From Candidimonas humi (lineage in GTDB: Bacteria > Pseudomonadota > Gammaproteobacteria > Burkholderiales > Burkholderiaceae_B): 64,000 bases of DNA. Where the stretch lies: positions 496,001 to 560,000 of the forward strand of contig NZ_JAHTBN010000002.1 of assembly GCF_019166065.1 (NCBI RefSeq). Reading direction: 5' to 3'. This document shows, one piece after another, positions 25,793 to 34,198 of this stretch; positions within the stretch are counted from its first letter, which is position 1; every line of letters starts with the position of its first letter. The translations under genes were made by a program, and so were the position numbers. The notes under the pieces are model-generated. The model was not told the DNA's origin and ran no database searches. It was given only the letters and a program-made list of their open reading frames with translations.

Positions 25793-25824
25793 ATCCGTTT
25801 AATCTCAGTAGTGAGCGCAGTACC

Positions 25825-26760
25825 TTGAGCATAGCCCCCGAGTCTTCGTCCTCCATCCCCGACTTGTCCGACATGCGGCCCGATGATTGGGTCGAGCGCT
25901 GGCTGCCGCGTTCCTGGGGGCCGTACGCGCGGCTGTGCCGGCTCGACCGCCCGGTGGGCACGTGGCTGACGCTGCTACCGTGCCTGGCCGCGCTGGTGCA
26001 GGCGGCGGGCGGCTGGCCCACGCTGTGGCGCCTGTGCATTTTCTCGCTGGGTGCGCTGCTGATGCGCGGCATAGGCTGCACCATCAACGATATCTTCGAC
26101 CGCGATTTCGACCGCAAGGTCGAGCGCACACGCTTCCGGCCGCTGACCAGCGGCCAGCTCAGCCTCAGGCAGGCCTTGTATTTCCTGTTCGGCCAATTGG
26201 TGGTGTGCGCCTTGCTGCTGTTTGCGATCAATGCCTACAGCCGCTGGCTGGCGCTGCTGCTGCTGCCCTTCGTGGTGGTGTATCCGCTGTGCAAGCGCTT
26301 CACCTATTGGCCGCAGGTGGTGCTGGGCATTGCCTTCAACTGGGGCATGCTGATGGCCTGGTCCGACACGCGCGACATGGTGCCGCTGGCCGGCATCGCC
26401 ATGTGGGTGGGCGCCGTGCTCTGGCAGGTAGGCTACGACTCCATCTACGCCTATGTCGATGTGCGCGACGACCTGGAGCTGGGCCTGCATTCCACGGCCA
26501 TGCGCTTCGCCGAAAACGGCAAGGCGTGGATCAGCGGCTTCTACATCGTCACTATGGTGCTATGGCTATATGCCGGCGTGGCCTTGCACATGGCCTGGGG
26601 CTATTACCTCGTGATGGCGGTCATCGCCGCACATTTCCTCTGGCAGATGCTGCTGTTCAGCCTGAAGCGCCCCGACCGCAGCTTCATGCTGTTCCGCGCC
26701 AATATCTGGGTGGGCGTGCTGATGATCGTCGCGGCGCTGAGCGGTACCTTGCTCGCCTGA
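25825..26760 (+). CDS. ubiA: 4-hydroxybenzoate polyprenyltransferase
   Basis: An inner-membrane UbiA prenyltransferase that attaches the polyprenyl tail to 4-hydroxybenzoate in ubiquinone synthesis. The first Asp motif is NDIFDRDFDRKVERTRFRP and the second YDSIYAYVDVRDDLELG, both binding Mg-pyrophosphate, among about eight hydrophobic helices. The start is uncertain: TTG at 25825 gives 311 residues, ATG at 25873 (MRPDDWVERW) gives 295, closer to the usual 285-295. The MITE-like element ends only 32 bp upstream of the TTG and may lie in its promoter. Confidence 0.95.
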   Translation: MSIAPESSSSIPDLSDMRPDDWVERWLPRSWGPYARLCRLDRPVGTWLTLLPCLAALVQAAGGWPTLWRLCIFSLGALLMRGIGCTINDIFDRDFDRKVERTRFRPLTSGQLSLRQALYFLFGQLVVCALLLFAINAYSRWLALLLLPFVVVYPLCKRFTYWPQVVLGIAFNWGMLMAWSDTRDMVPLAGIAMWVGAVLWQVGYDSIYAYVDVRDDLELGLHSTAMRFAENGKAWISGFYIVTMVLWLYAGVALHMAWGYYLVMAVIAAHFLWQMLLFSLKRPDRSFMLFRANIWVGVLMIVAALSGTLLA

Positions 26761-27062
26761 TTGCGCCGGCCCGGCCGGGCGCGGTGCTGCGCGCGTACGT
26801 ATCCGCGTCCGCTCCGCATCTGCATCTGCATCTGCATCCGCGCCCGGGTCTTTCACTGTGCCGCTATCCTTGCTCGCGCCGCTGTGCTTGGCGGGCGGCC
26901 TGGGCGCGCCGCGTGCCTTACCCCCTTCTGCCTACCAACTCTGCGAGCTTCTGCATCCGGCATGCCGACGCATGCCGCGCTCCTGCGTTTGATGCAGAAA
27001 AGGTCTATGCGGAAGAGTTCTACGCGGGAAGAAGCCTGCGTGGAAGATGCCGGAAGCCAGGC
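26761..27062. other. gene-less gap with a GCATCT hexamer repeat
   Basis: The 302 bp between the convergent ubiA and LysR genes contain three perfect GCATCT hexamers plus a variant (26816-26839). No gene or T-run terminator is seen. Confidence 0.45.
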
Positions 27063-27974
27063 TCAATGCGGCAGGCGGTGATGAATCGCGGTGCGCAAAG
27101 CATCGGCCAGGAAGGCGACGGCCGGAGAGTGCTCGGCCCGCGAGCTGATCATGGTCAGGTCCACATCGGGCAGGCTCGGCAGCCCGCCGGCCGAGGGCGC
27201 CAGCGCCGCCACGCGGGGCGGCAGGCCGATGGGCGTGCGTATGGTCACGCCCAGGCCCGCGGCGACTGCCGCGAGCAGGCCATTGAGGCTGGAGCTGGTG
27301 AAGGAAATATCCCAGGTGATATTGGCCTGGTTCAGCGCCTGCTGGGCGGCCGTCTTGAACAGGCAGGTGCCCTCGAACGTCACCAACTGGAACGGAGACG
27401 CGTCGTCGGCGGAGCCCGCGCCGGCCGTGGCCCCACGGCCCTGCGGCGCGGCATCCAGGCCGCCTATCCACACCATGGGCAACCGCGCCAGGGTTTCGCG
27501 CCAGGGCGCGCCGCCGCCATTGCCCCAGACTACGGCCAGGTCCAGTTCGTCGCGGGCGATGCGATCCATCAGTTCGGCATTGCGGCAGACCCGGGTTTCG
27601 ATGCGCATGCCCTTGTGGGCGCGCGCAAAGCGGCCCAGGACGTCGGTAAGCACCCATTCTCCCAAGTCTTCCTGCAGCCCCAGGCACACCTTGCCGTGCG
27701 CCTGCATGCCGTGGATGGCGGTCAGCGCGGCGTCGTTGGCGGCCAGGATCTGGCGCGCATAGCTGAGCAGGGTTTCGCCGGCCTCGGTCAGGGCCAGCCC
27801 GCGCCCCGACTTGCGGAAGAGATCCACGCCGGCCTGCTGCTCGAGCTTCTTGAGCTGCGCGCTGACCGCTGCCGGCGAGCGGCCCACGCGGTCGGACGCC
27901 TTGGCGAAAGTGCCCAGCGCCACGCCGGTCTCGAAGGTGCGCAGGGCATTGATGTCCAGATTATGAGCGGCCAT
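27063..27974 (-). CDS. LysR-family transcriptional regulator
   Basis: A 303-residue LysR regulator. The N-terminal helix-turn-helix is LRTFETGVALGTFAKASDRVGRSPAAVSAQLKKLEQQ; the rest is a periplasmic-binding-like effector domain (DELDLAVVWGN, FEGTCLFK, LAAVAAGLGVTIRTP). It is divergent from the tautomerase/cupin pair across a 105-bp AT-rich gap holding ACTATT (27994) and AATAGT (28025) as inverted arms and the palindrome TAGGCGCCTA (28032-28041), plausible binding sites. By the LysR habit it likely activates that pair. The effector is unknown. Confidence 0.92.
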   Translation of the reverse strand: MAAHNLDINALRTFETGVALGTFAKASDRVGRSPAAVSAQLKKLEQQAGVDLFRKSGRGLALTEAGETLLSYARQILAANDAALTAIHGMQAHGKVCLGLQEDLGEWVLTDVLGRFARAHKGMRIETRVCRNAELMDRIARDELDLAVVWGNGGGAPWRETLARLPMVWIGGLDAAPQGRGATAGAGSADDASPFQLVTFEGTCLFKTAAQQALNQANITWDISFTSSSLNGLLAAVAAGLGVTIRTPIGLPPRVAALAPSAGGLPSLPDVDLTMISSRAEHSPAVAFLADALRTAIHHRLPH

Positions 27975-28079
27975 TTCAGTTCCAAAAAATCGAACTATTT
28001 GTCTAAAACAATTTGATTTATTTGAATAGTATAGGCGCCTAAGATTCCCACATCAATCATTTCCGTACAGGAGTCCACC

Positions 28080-28469
28080 ATGCCTCTAGCTCGAATTTCC
28101 CTGGCGCGCGGCAAGTCCCGCGAGTACCTGCGGGCGCTCAGCGAAGAGCTGCACGCCGCGCTGGTCGAGTCGTTCGAAGTGCCGCAGGACGATATGTTCC
28201 AGTTGATACACCAGCACGATCCCGACGAGATGGTGTTCGACCCCCACTACATGGATGTCGACCGCAGTGCCGACGCTGTCTTCATCATGCTGGCGACCGG
28301 CAGGCCGCGCTCGACGCAGACCAAGCTGCGCTTCTATCGCACGCTGGCCGATCGCCTGGCTGTGCGTCCGGGCATCAGGCCGGACGACATCATGGTGGTG
28401 ATATCCAGCTCGCAGCGCGACGAATGGTCCTTCGGCAAGGGCCTGGCTCAATTGCTGTCGGAGGCCTGA
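28080..28469 (+). CDS. tautomerase-superfamily protein
   Basis: A 129-residue tautomerase with an expected N-terminal catalytic proline (MPLARISLARGKSREYLRALSEELH). The length is about twice the 4-oxalocrotonate tautomerase monomer and resembles the trimeric malonate-semialdehyde-decarboxylase-like and MIF-like subgroups that carry two fused beta-alpha-beta units. Also visible: DMFQLIHQHDPDEMVFDP and SSSQRDEWSFGKGLAQLL. It is first in a two-gene rightward unit with the cupin, three bases apart from it, divergent from a LysR gene. The substrate is unknown. Confidence 0.85.
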   Translation: MPLARISLARGKSREYLRALSEELHAALVESFEVPQDDMFQLIHQHDPDEMVFDPHYMDVDRSADAVFIMLATGRPRSTQTKLRFYRTLADRLAVRPGIRPDDIMVVISSSQRDEWSFGKGLAQLLSEA

Positions 28470-28471
28470 CC

Positions 28472-28906
28472 ATGAACGACCTGACGATGTTGCCTCGGCA
28501 CCTGACGGTGGTGCTAGACGAGGACGTGCTCAGCGTGCCGGCCCGGCCCGAGGCGTCGACCGGGCGCCTGGAAACCCAGATGTTCCTGGCGTCCGGCGCG
28601 GACGGCGAGAACACGGCGATGAAGGCGCATTACGGCGCCGGGGTATGGTCGCAATGGCACAGCCATCCGCTGGGGCAGATCCTGTATATCTTGTCCGGCG
28701 TATGCCGAGTCCAGCGCGAAGGCGGCGGCGTGTTCTACGCCAGGGCGGGCGATGTGGTGTGGCTCGCGCCGGACGAGACGCACAGGCACGGCGCCGACGA
28801 AGGCGGCCCGATGTCGTACCTGAGCATACAAGGCGTGCTCGGGGGCGAACATGCCTTGTGGGCTGGTCAGCGCTGCGGCACTTCGCGCGGCGCGGGGCCT
28901 TCGTAG
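28472..28906 (+). CDS. small cupin-domain protein
   Basis: A 144-residue single cupin. Motif 1 is GVWSQWHSHPLGQILYILSGVCRVQ and motif 2 is ARAGDVVWLAPDETHRHGADEGG, giving His/Glu-type metal ligands. GGAGG precedes its ATG. It starts two bases after the tautomerase stop, so the two are co-expressed. Such cupins often accompany tautomerases as carboxymuconolactone-decarboxylase-related accessory proteins or small dioxygenases; function is not determinable. Its 3' end overlaps the convergent citryl-CoA-lyase-like gene by 40 bp. Confidence 0.85.
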   Translation: MNDLTMLPRHLTVVLDEDVLSVPARPEASTGRLETQMFLASGADGENTAMKAHYGAGVWSQWHSHPLGQILYILSGVCRVQREGGGVFYARAGDVVWLAPDETHRHGADEGGPMSYLSIQGVLGGEHALWAGQRCGTSRGAGPS

Positions 28907-29745
28907 GCGGGCAGGTATTGCCGGGGTATCGGGCCCTTGTTGCGGCCGCCCTGCTGGCTTTGTTCCCAGGCGTGCGCCAGGATGCCCAGCGAGCGCGACA
29001 GGCAGAAGATGCCGCGCGCCAGCGGCGCGGGAAAGCCCAGTTCGGCATAGACCACGGCCGAGGCGCCGTCGATGTTCATGGGTATGGGCTTGCCCTTGCG
29101 TTCGCTCAGCCGCCGCTGCACCGCGCGCCCGATGGCGGCGTAGCGGCCGCTGACCACGCCTTGCGCCGCGGCCTCGTCCACCAGTTCCAGCAGGCGCGGC
29201 GCGCGGGGGTCCAGCGGATGGAAGCGGTGACCGAAGCCCGATATGTATTTGCCGTGCTCTTCGGCAAAGGCGGCCAGCGCCTGGTCCACGGCTTCGGCCT
29301 CGCCCAGGCCTGCGTCCATGCGCGCCTCGATGTCGTGGTACAGCGCCACGGCCTGTTCGCCGGCGCCGCCGTGCACATCGCCCAGCACATTCACCGCCGA
29401 GCCCATGGCATTGTTCAGGCCCACGCCGCAAGTGGCCGCCATGCGCGAGATGGCGATGCTGGGGGCTTGCGGGCCGTGGTCCACCGACGAGACCAGCGCC
29501 GCGTCCAGCAGCGCGCCCTGCGCGCGGCTGGGCAGCTCGCCGCGCAGCATCAGCCACACCATGTCGGCATAGCCGATGCGGCCGATCAGGTCTTCGATCG
29601 CGTAGCCGCGGTAGCGGATGCTGCCCGGCTTCATGTCGATGATGGAGGTGCGCCACCACTGGGCGCAAGCCGCGCCTTCGGCGTCCGTGCCGCGTGCCGG
29701 TTCGCCGCGCGCGGCCTTGCTGTCGTCTTGGTTCTGAGTATTCAT
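28867..29745 (-). CDS. citrate-synthase-family protein, probable citryl-CoA lyase
   Basis: A 292-residue protein homologous to the C-terminal catalytic part of citrate synthase: SIRYRGYAIEDLIGRIGYADMVWLMLRGELP, then the catalytic histidine region SGFGHRFHPLDPRAPRL and the terminal helices. It is too short for a full citrate synthase (about 430), matching stand-alone citryl-CoA lyase proteins that cleave CoA esters of tricarboxylates to acetyl-CoA plus an oxoacid. AGGAGG lies upstream of the 29745 ATG. It is last of a five-gene leftward operon, 31 bp after a class III CoA-transferase that could supply its CoA-ester substrate. Confidence 0.87.
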   Translation of the reverse strand: MNTQNQDDSKAARGEPARGTDAEGAACAQWWRTSIIDMKPGSIRYRGYAIEDLIGRIGYADMVWLMLRGELPSRAQGALLDAALVSSVDHGPQAPSIAISRMAATCGVGLNNAMGSAVNVLGDVHGGAGEQAVALYHDIEARMDAGLGEAEAVDQALAAFAEEHGKYISGFGHRFHPLDPRAPRLLELVDEAAAQGVVSGRYAAIGRAVQRRLSERKGKPIPMNIDGASAVVYAELGFPAPLARGIFCLSRSLGILAHAWEQSQQGGRNKGPIPRQYLPAYEGPAPREVPQR

Positions 29746-29776
29746 GTGCGGGCCCTCCTGCGGCCTCGAGGCGAGT

Positions 29777-30976
29777 TCAGAGCACGCCGTTCGTTTCCAT
29801 GTCGCGGATTGCTTCGGCGCTGTAGCCCAGCTCCTGCAACAGGGCATGGGTGTCGCGGCCCAGCGTGGGCGGCGGGGCCTCGACCGCGGGCGCCTCGCCG
29901 TCGAGCTTGAAGCCGCCGCGCACCACGCGGATGTCGCGGCCCACGCCGGGCACATCCGGGAAATGCGCAACCAGCCCGCGCCCGCTGATTTGCGGATGGT
30001 CGAGCGCCTGCGGCACGCTGTACACCGGACCGGCCGGGATGCCGGCGTCGGTCAGCATCGGCCACCATTCGGCGGCCGGGCGCGCGGCCAGCAGTTCTTC
30101 GATGCGGGCCTTCAGTTCGGCGCGGTTGCGCAGCCGCGCCTGGCGCTGCGCATAGCGTTCGTCGCGCGCCAGCTCGGGGCAGCCGAGCACGCCGCACAAG
30201 GCCTCGAACTGTTCCTGCTTGTTGGCGGCGATATTCAGCAGCCCCTCGCCCGTCTTGAAGGTGCCCGAGGGGCTGGCGGTGAAATTCTCATTGCCCAGCG
30301 GCCGCGGGTCCTGGCCGGCATTCAGGTAGTTGGACACCACCCAGCCCATGGTGGCGATTACCGATTCCAGCATCGACACGTCGATGAAGCGCGGCTGCGT
30401 GCGCTGCGTTTCGGCCAGCGCCGAGGCCACGGCGAAGGCCGCCGTCATGCCGCCTATGGTGTCGGCCACCGGATAGCCCACGCGATAGGGCGCGGTGTCG
30501 GGATCGCCCGTGATGCTCATGGTGCCCGACATGCCCTGGATGATCTGGTCGTAGGCCGGCAACTGGCGCAGCGGCCCGTCCTGGCCGAAGCCGGAGATGG
30601 CGCAATAGACCAGGCGCGGCTGGTGCTTGCCCAGCACGTCGAAGCCCAGCCCCAGGCGGTCCATGACGCCGGGCCGGAAGTTCTCGACCAGCGCGTCGGC
30701 GCTTTGCACTAGGCGCAAGAAGGCTTCCTTGCCCTGGGGTTTTTTCAGATTGAGCGTGATGGACCGCTTGCCTGCGTTCTGCGCCAGGAAAGACAGGCCC
30801 ATCAGCTTGCCGTTGAGTTCGGCGTCCGCCCCCAACTGGCGCGCCAGGTCGCCGGTGCCGGGGGTTTCCACCTTGATGACATCCGCGCCCATGAGCGCCA
30901 GTTGGTGACAGCAGAAGGGGCCGGCCAGCACATTGGTCAGGTCCAGCACCCGTATATTGCGTAGAGGTTTGCTCAT
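29777..30976 (-). CDS. class III CoA-transferase (CaiB/BaiF family)
   Basis: A 399-residue formyl-CoA-transferase-like enzyme. The N-terminus NIRVLDLTNVLAGPFCCHQLALMGADVIKVE, the RSITLNLKKPQGKEAFLRL segment and the probable catalytic Asp region in DALVENFRPGVMDRLGL are diagnostic; GFGQDGPLRQLPAYDQIIQGMSG follows. It would move CoA onto a di- or tricarboxylate. Its neighbours, a citryl-CoA-lyase-like protein downstream and a Bug-type receptor upstream, imply uptake, activation and cleavage of one organic acid. Confidence 0.93.
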   Translation of the reverse strand: MSKPLRNIRVLDLTNVLAGPFCCHQLALMGADVIKVETPGTGDLARQLGADAELNGKLMGLSFLAQNAGKRSITLNLKKPQGKEAFLRLVQSADALVENFRPGVMDRLGLGFDVLGKHQPRLVYCAISGFGQDGPLRQLPAYDQIIQGMSGTMSITGDPDTAPYRVGYPVADTIGGMTAAFAVASALAETQRTQPRFIDVSMLESVIATMGWVVSNYLNAGQDPRPLGNENFTASPSGTFKTGEGLLNIAANKQEQFEALCGVLGCPELARDERYAQRQARLRNRAELKARIEELLAARPAAEWWPMLTDAGIPAGPVYSVPQALDHPQISGRGLVAHFPDVPGVGRDIRVVRGGFKLDGEAPAVEAPPPTLGRDTHALLQELGYSAEAIRDMETNGVL

Positions 30977-31004
30977 GGGAAGATAGCCGTGAATCGCGGA
31001 TTGA

Positions 31005-31988
31005 TCAGTTGTTTATGGTCAGGTGCGCATCCTTGATGATGCCCGACCACTTGGCGGAATCATTGGTGATGGAATCGGCGAAGTCCTGCACCGTGCCGCC
31101 CAGCACCACATTGCCTTCATCCATGATTTTCTTGCGCAGCGTCGGGTCCTTCAGCGCTTCGTTGATGTGCGTGTTCAGTTCCTGGATGATGTCCTTGGGC
31201 GTGCCGGCGGGCACCAGGATGCCGGTGCGCGATGCGGCCTCGAAGTTCGGCAGGGTGTCGGCCAGCGGCGGCACGCCCGGGAACTGCGGTATGGATTGCG
31301 GCGTGGTGATGGCCAGCATGCGCACCTTGTCGTTCTTCAACTGGGGCAGCGCCGCCGGGGCCGAGGCGAAGAAGGCGTCGACGCGCCCGCCCAGCAGGTC
31401 GGTCATGGCCGGCGAAGCGCCCTTGTAGGGCACATGCAGCACGTCCAGTCCGGCTTCCTTGGCGAAGTAGCGGCCGGTGATGTCGCCCACCGTGCCGGTG
31501 CCCGCATTGCCTATCGTCAACTGGTCCTTGTGGGTCTTGAAATACTTGATCAGCTCAGCCACCGATTTGTACGGGCGGTCGGCGCGCACCACCAGCACCA
31601 TGGGCTGTGAAGCCACGGACGCCACTGGCGCGAAATCCTTGGCGACGTTGTACGAAATGCGCTTGTACAGGTAGGGGTTGATCGACAGGTTGGAAGTCTG
31701 GCCCAGGGCCATGGTGTAGCCGTTGGGCTCGGCGCGGGCCAGCACGCCCATGCCCACGGTGCCGCCGGCGCCCGGGCGGTTTTCCACCACGATGTCCCAG
31801 CCGAATTTCTGCGACAGGGTGGTGCCCAGGAAGCGCGCCATGGTGTCGGTGCCGCCGCCCGGCGGGAACGGGACCACCAGCTTGATGGGCTGGTTCGGAT
31901 AGGCCTGGGCCGCCTGCGCGGCGGGCACTGCGGACAGGCCGCAGGCCAGCACGGCCGCGGCGGCGGCGAAATTGCGTAGTGAAATCAT
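31005..31988 (-). CDS. Bug-family tripartite tricarboxylate transporter substrate-binding protein
   Basis: A 327-residue periplasmic receptor with a clear Sec signal peptide (MISLRNFAAAAAVLACGLSAV...AQA, cleavage near residue 27) followed by the Bug hallmark YPNQPIKLVVPFPPGGGTDTMARFL. Bug proteins bind carboxylates, amides and other small acids and deliver them to TctAB-type permeases, which are not in this window. AAGGAG precedes the ATG. It lies inside the five-gene organic-acid operon, 28 bp before the CoA-transferase start in reading direction. Confidence 0.95.
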   Translation of the reverse strand: MISLRNFAAAAAVLACGLSAVPAAQAAQAYPNQPIKLVVPFPPGGGTDTMARFLGTTLSQKFGWDIVVENRPGAGGTVGMGVLARAEPNGYTMALGQTSNLSINPYLYKRISYNVAKDFAPVASVASQPMVLVVRADRPYKSVAELIKYFKTHKDQLTIGNAGTGTVGDITGRYFAKEAGLDVLHVPYKGASPAMTDLLGGRVDAFFASAPAALPQLKNDKVRMLAITTPQSIPQFPGVPPLADTLPNFEAASRTGILVPAGTPKDIIQELNTHINEALKDPTLRKKIMDEGNVVLGGTVQDFADSITNDSAKWSGIIKDAHLTINN

Positions 31989-32149
31989 CTCTTTCTCCTT
32001 GGTGTGGTAGTGCTTGGTATATATCAAATGCCTGGTTCAAATGGCTGATCGTCGATCTTCCGGGCGCTTGGGCCCGGCCCGGCGCGGCTTCCCGCAAGGA
32101 TTGCGCAAAGCCGGGGCCGCGACGCGGCCGCACCGGAAACTGCGGGAAA

Positions 32150-32875
32150 CTACACGGGCAGTCCCTTGGCCCTGAGCACGGCGTCGAAACGCTCGGGGTC
32201 CGAAGTCCCGCGTTCGTTGGACGCGCGTATCGCCGCCTCTTTCTCGAGATGCTTGCGCACGCGCGGCAACAGCGCCGCTACGTCGGCGGCGGGGATGCAG
32301 ATAACCCCGTCGGCATCGCCCAGGACCAGGTCGCCCGCATGTACCACCATACCCGCGCAAGCAACCGGGATGTTGATTTCCCCCGGGCCGTCCTTGCTCG
32401 GGCCGCGATGCGTGTGGCCCCGCGCAAACACTGGCATGCGCCCGTCGGCCCATTCCGCCAGGTCGCGGATCGCGCCGTTGACCACGATGCCGCCGATGCG
32501 GCGAGCGATTGCGGTGGTGCGCATCAGGCCGCCGATCAGGGCTTGCGTGGTATCGCCGCCGCCATCGACCACAATGATATCGCCCGGCGCGGCCATCATG
32601 AAGGCCTTGTGGATCATCAGGTTGTCGCCGGGCCGCACGCGCACGGTCAGAGCGCGGCCGCACAGGTGCGCGTGCACGTTCTCGTGATAGGCGCGCAGGC
32701 CCAGCGCGCCGATGCAGCGGCCCATGCAGTCGCCGGCCACGGCGACCGGCACGTCGGCGAAGGCGGCCAGCAGCTCGTCGCCGACCAAGGCGGGCATGGT
32801 CTCGATGCGATAGCCCGGGGGCCACGCGGCTTGCGCCGCGGCGGCGCCTTCTTCAATAGCAGCGTTATTGGACAT
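32150..32875 (-). CDS. RraA-like/4-hydroxy-4-methyl-2-oxoglutarate-aldolase-family protein
   Basis: A 241-residue member of the RraA/HMG-aldolase family, with GDIIVVDGGGDTTQALIGGLM and the substrate/metal region GIVVNGAIRDLAEW (Arg and Asp), VHAGDLVLGDADGVICIP near the C-terminus. Family enzymes are divalent-metal pyruvate aldolases or oxaloacetate decarboxylases, others bind RNase E. The operon context (hydroxyacid dehydrogenase, CoA-transferase, citryl-CoA-lyase-like) favours a metabolic aldolase acting on a branched hydroxy-oxo acid. Its start overlaps the dehydrogenase stop by 11 bases. Confidence 0.88.
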   Translation of the reverse strand: MSNNAAIEEGAAAAQAAWPPGYRIETMPALVGDELLAAFADVPVAVAGDCMGRCIGALGLRAYHENVHAHLCGRALTVRVRPGDNLMIHKAFMMAAPGDIIVVDGGGDTTQALIGGLMRTTAIARRIGGIVVNGAIRDLAEWADGRMPVFARGHTHRGPSKDGPGEINIPVACAGMVVHAGDLVLGDADGVICIPAADVAALLPRVRKHLEKEAAIRASNERGTSDPERFDAVLRAKGLPV

Positions 32876-33866
32876 TCAATTCCCTCTGTGTTGCGAGATT
32901 CAAGCGGTCGTAGTTGATAGTGCTGGCGCGCTGCAGGCGGCCGTGATCGAGAAAATCCAGCGCCTGGGCCACGGCGCCGCCGGCCATGGCCTGCAGCGCG
33001 GCCTGGGTCGAGCCGCCCACGTGCGGCGTGAGTACCACGTTGTCCATGCGCAGCAGCGGGCTGTCGGGCGCAATGGGCTCGCCGGCCGTGGTGTCCAGGC
33101 CGGCCGCGCGCAGCTTGCCCTGCTGCAAGGCTTCGATGAGAGCAGGTTCGTCGACCAGTTCGCCGCGCGCCGTGTTGACCAGAATGGCGTCTTCGGGCAG
33201 CAGCGCCAGTTGCCCGGCTCCGATCAGGCCGCGCGTGTGCGCCGTCAGGGGCGCGTGCAGGCTCAGCACCTGCGCCTGTGGCAGCAAGTGCTGCAGATCC
33301 GTCGCCAGTTCCACGCCCGGCTCCAGGTCTGTAGCCCGCAGTTGCGGATCGCAGACCACGACGCGCATGCCCATGGCGCTGCAGATGCGCGCCACCTTGC
33401 GCCCGATCTGTCCATAGCCCACCAGCCCCAGTGTGCGGCCGTGCAGTTCCAGCCCGTCCTGCAGGCGCGGCCAGCCTCCGGCCTTGATGCCGGCGTCCAT
33501 GCGGCACAGCGAGCGCGCCGCGCACAGCATCAGCCCCACCGTCATTTCGGCGACCGAGCGCGCATTGGCCCCCGGCGTCGCGCAGACCGGAATGCCGCGT
33601 TCGCTGCAGGCCTGCACATCTATATTGTTGACCCCCGCGCCATGCTTGACGACGATCTTCAGCGTCGGGCAGCCGCGTATGGCGGCGGCAGTAAGCGCCA
33701 CCGTGCGCGAGATCACGGCGTCCACGGGCTCGCTTGCCAGCAGGCGTTCGACGTCGTCCGGCGTGCCCCCGGCGGGCAGGAACAGGCTGCGGCAGCCTGC
33801 TTGCGCGAGCAGGTCCAGTCCTGCGGTACTGAGCGTTGGAGCGGTGACGAAGACGGTATGTGGCAT
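32865..33866 (-). CDS. D-isomer-specific 2-hydroxyacid dehydrogenase
   Basis: A 333-residue NAD(P)-dependent dehydrogenase of the PGDH/hydroxypyruvate reductase type. The dinucleotide loop is GLVGYGQIGRKVARI, and the catalytic triad appears as Arg in VNTARGELVDEPAL, Glu in AGLDTTAGEPI and His in NVVLTPHVGGST. It is the first gene of the leftward organic-acid operon and is divergent from a LysR gene across an AT-rich gap with inverted repeats. The ATG at 33866 lacks a clear Shine-Dalgarno sequence; an upstream extension to 33977 looks unlike protein. Likely substrate is a 2-oxo/hydroxy acid of the same pathway. Confidence 0.9.
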   Translation of the reverse strand: MPHTVFVTAPTLSTAGLDLLAQAGCRSLFLPAGGTPDDVERLLASEPVDAVISRTVALTAAAIRGCPTLKIVVKHGAGVNNIDVQACSERGIPVCATPGANARSVAEMTVGLMLCAARSLCRMDAGIKAGGWPRLQDGLELHGRTLGLVGYGQIGRKVARICSAMGMRVVVCDPQLRATDLEPGVELATDLQHLLPQAQVLSLHAPLTAHTRGLIGAGQLALLPEDAILVNTARGELVDEPALIEALQQGKLRAAGLDTTAGEPIAPDSPLLRMDNVVLTPHVGGSTQAALQAMAGGAVAQALDFLDHGRLQRASTINYDRLNLATQRELNVQ

Positions 33867-34198
33867 GGGCGGCAGGAATGAAATCGAAGGAATGGACCGG
33901 CGGGTATCTGCCGGCGGCTCGTCCGGCGTTCTGGCCGGATGCGCTGGTACACGCGCCGGGCTTGGTCCGCATGGCAAAGCCCGGCCATTAAAGCCAATTA
34001 ATGATATAAACGTCTATTCGATAATTATCATTAATCGATTTCTTTGAGTTATGAATTGCAGGGGCGCGCCAAGGCCTGCCGCGACCTGCACTGACGCAGG
34101 GCTGCGCGCGGCCATGCTTCTTGAGGCGGCCGGTTCCGCGGGGCGGTGATCGTCTGCGGTCCGGCTCCCGGCCACGCACTTCGGGCAGAGGTACGGAC
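33867..34198. promoter_or_regulatory. divergent regulatory region with nested inverted repeats
   Basis: The 332-bp space between the hydroxyacid dehydrogenase and the LysR gene has no gene. Its AT-rich core contains ATTAATGATA (33997-34006) and TATCATTAAT (34026-34035), a perfect 10-bp inverted repeat with 19-bp spacer, overlapped by the palindrome GATAATTATC (34020-34029). These are plausible LysR binding sites for divergent control. The rest is GC-rich and featureless. Confidence 0.6.

Noticed and set aside
25563-25793. 76-codon open frame in the MITE-like element
   Set aside because: Spans both hairpins and reads like composition-driven noise; no transposase motif.
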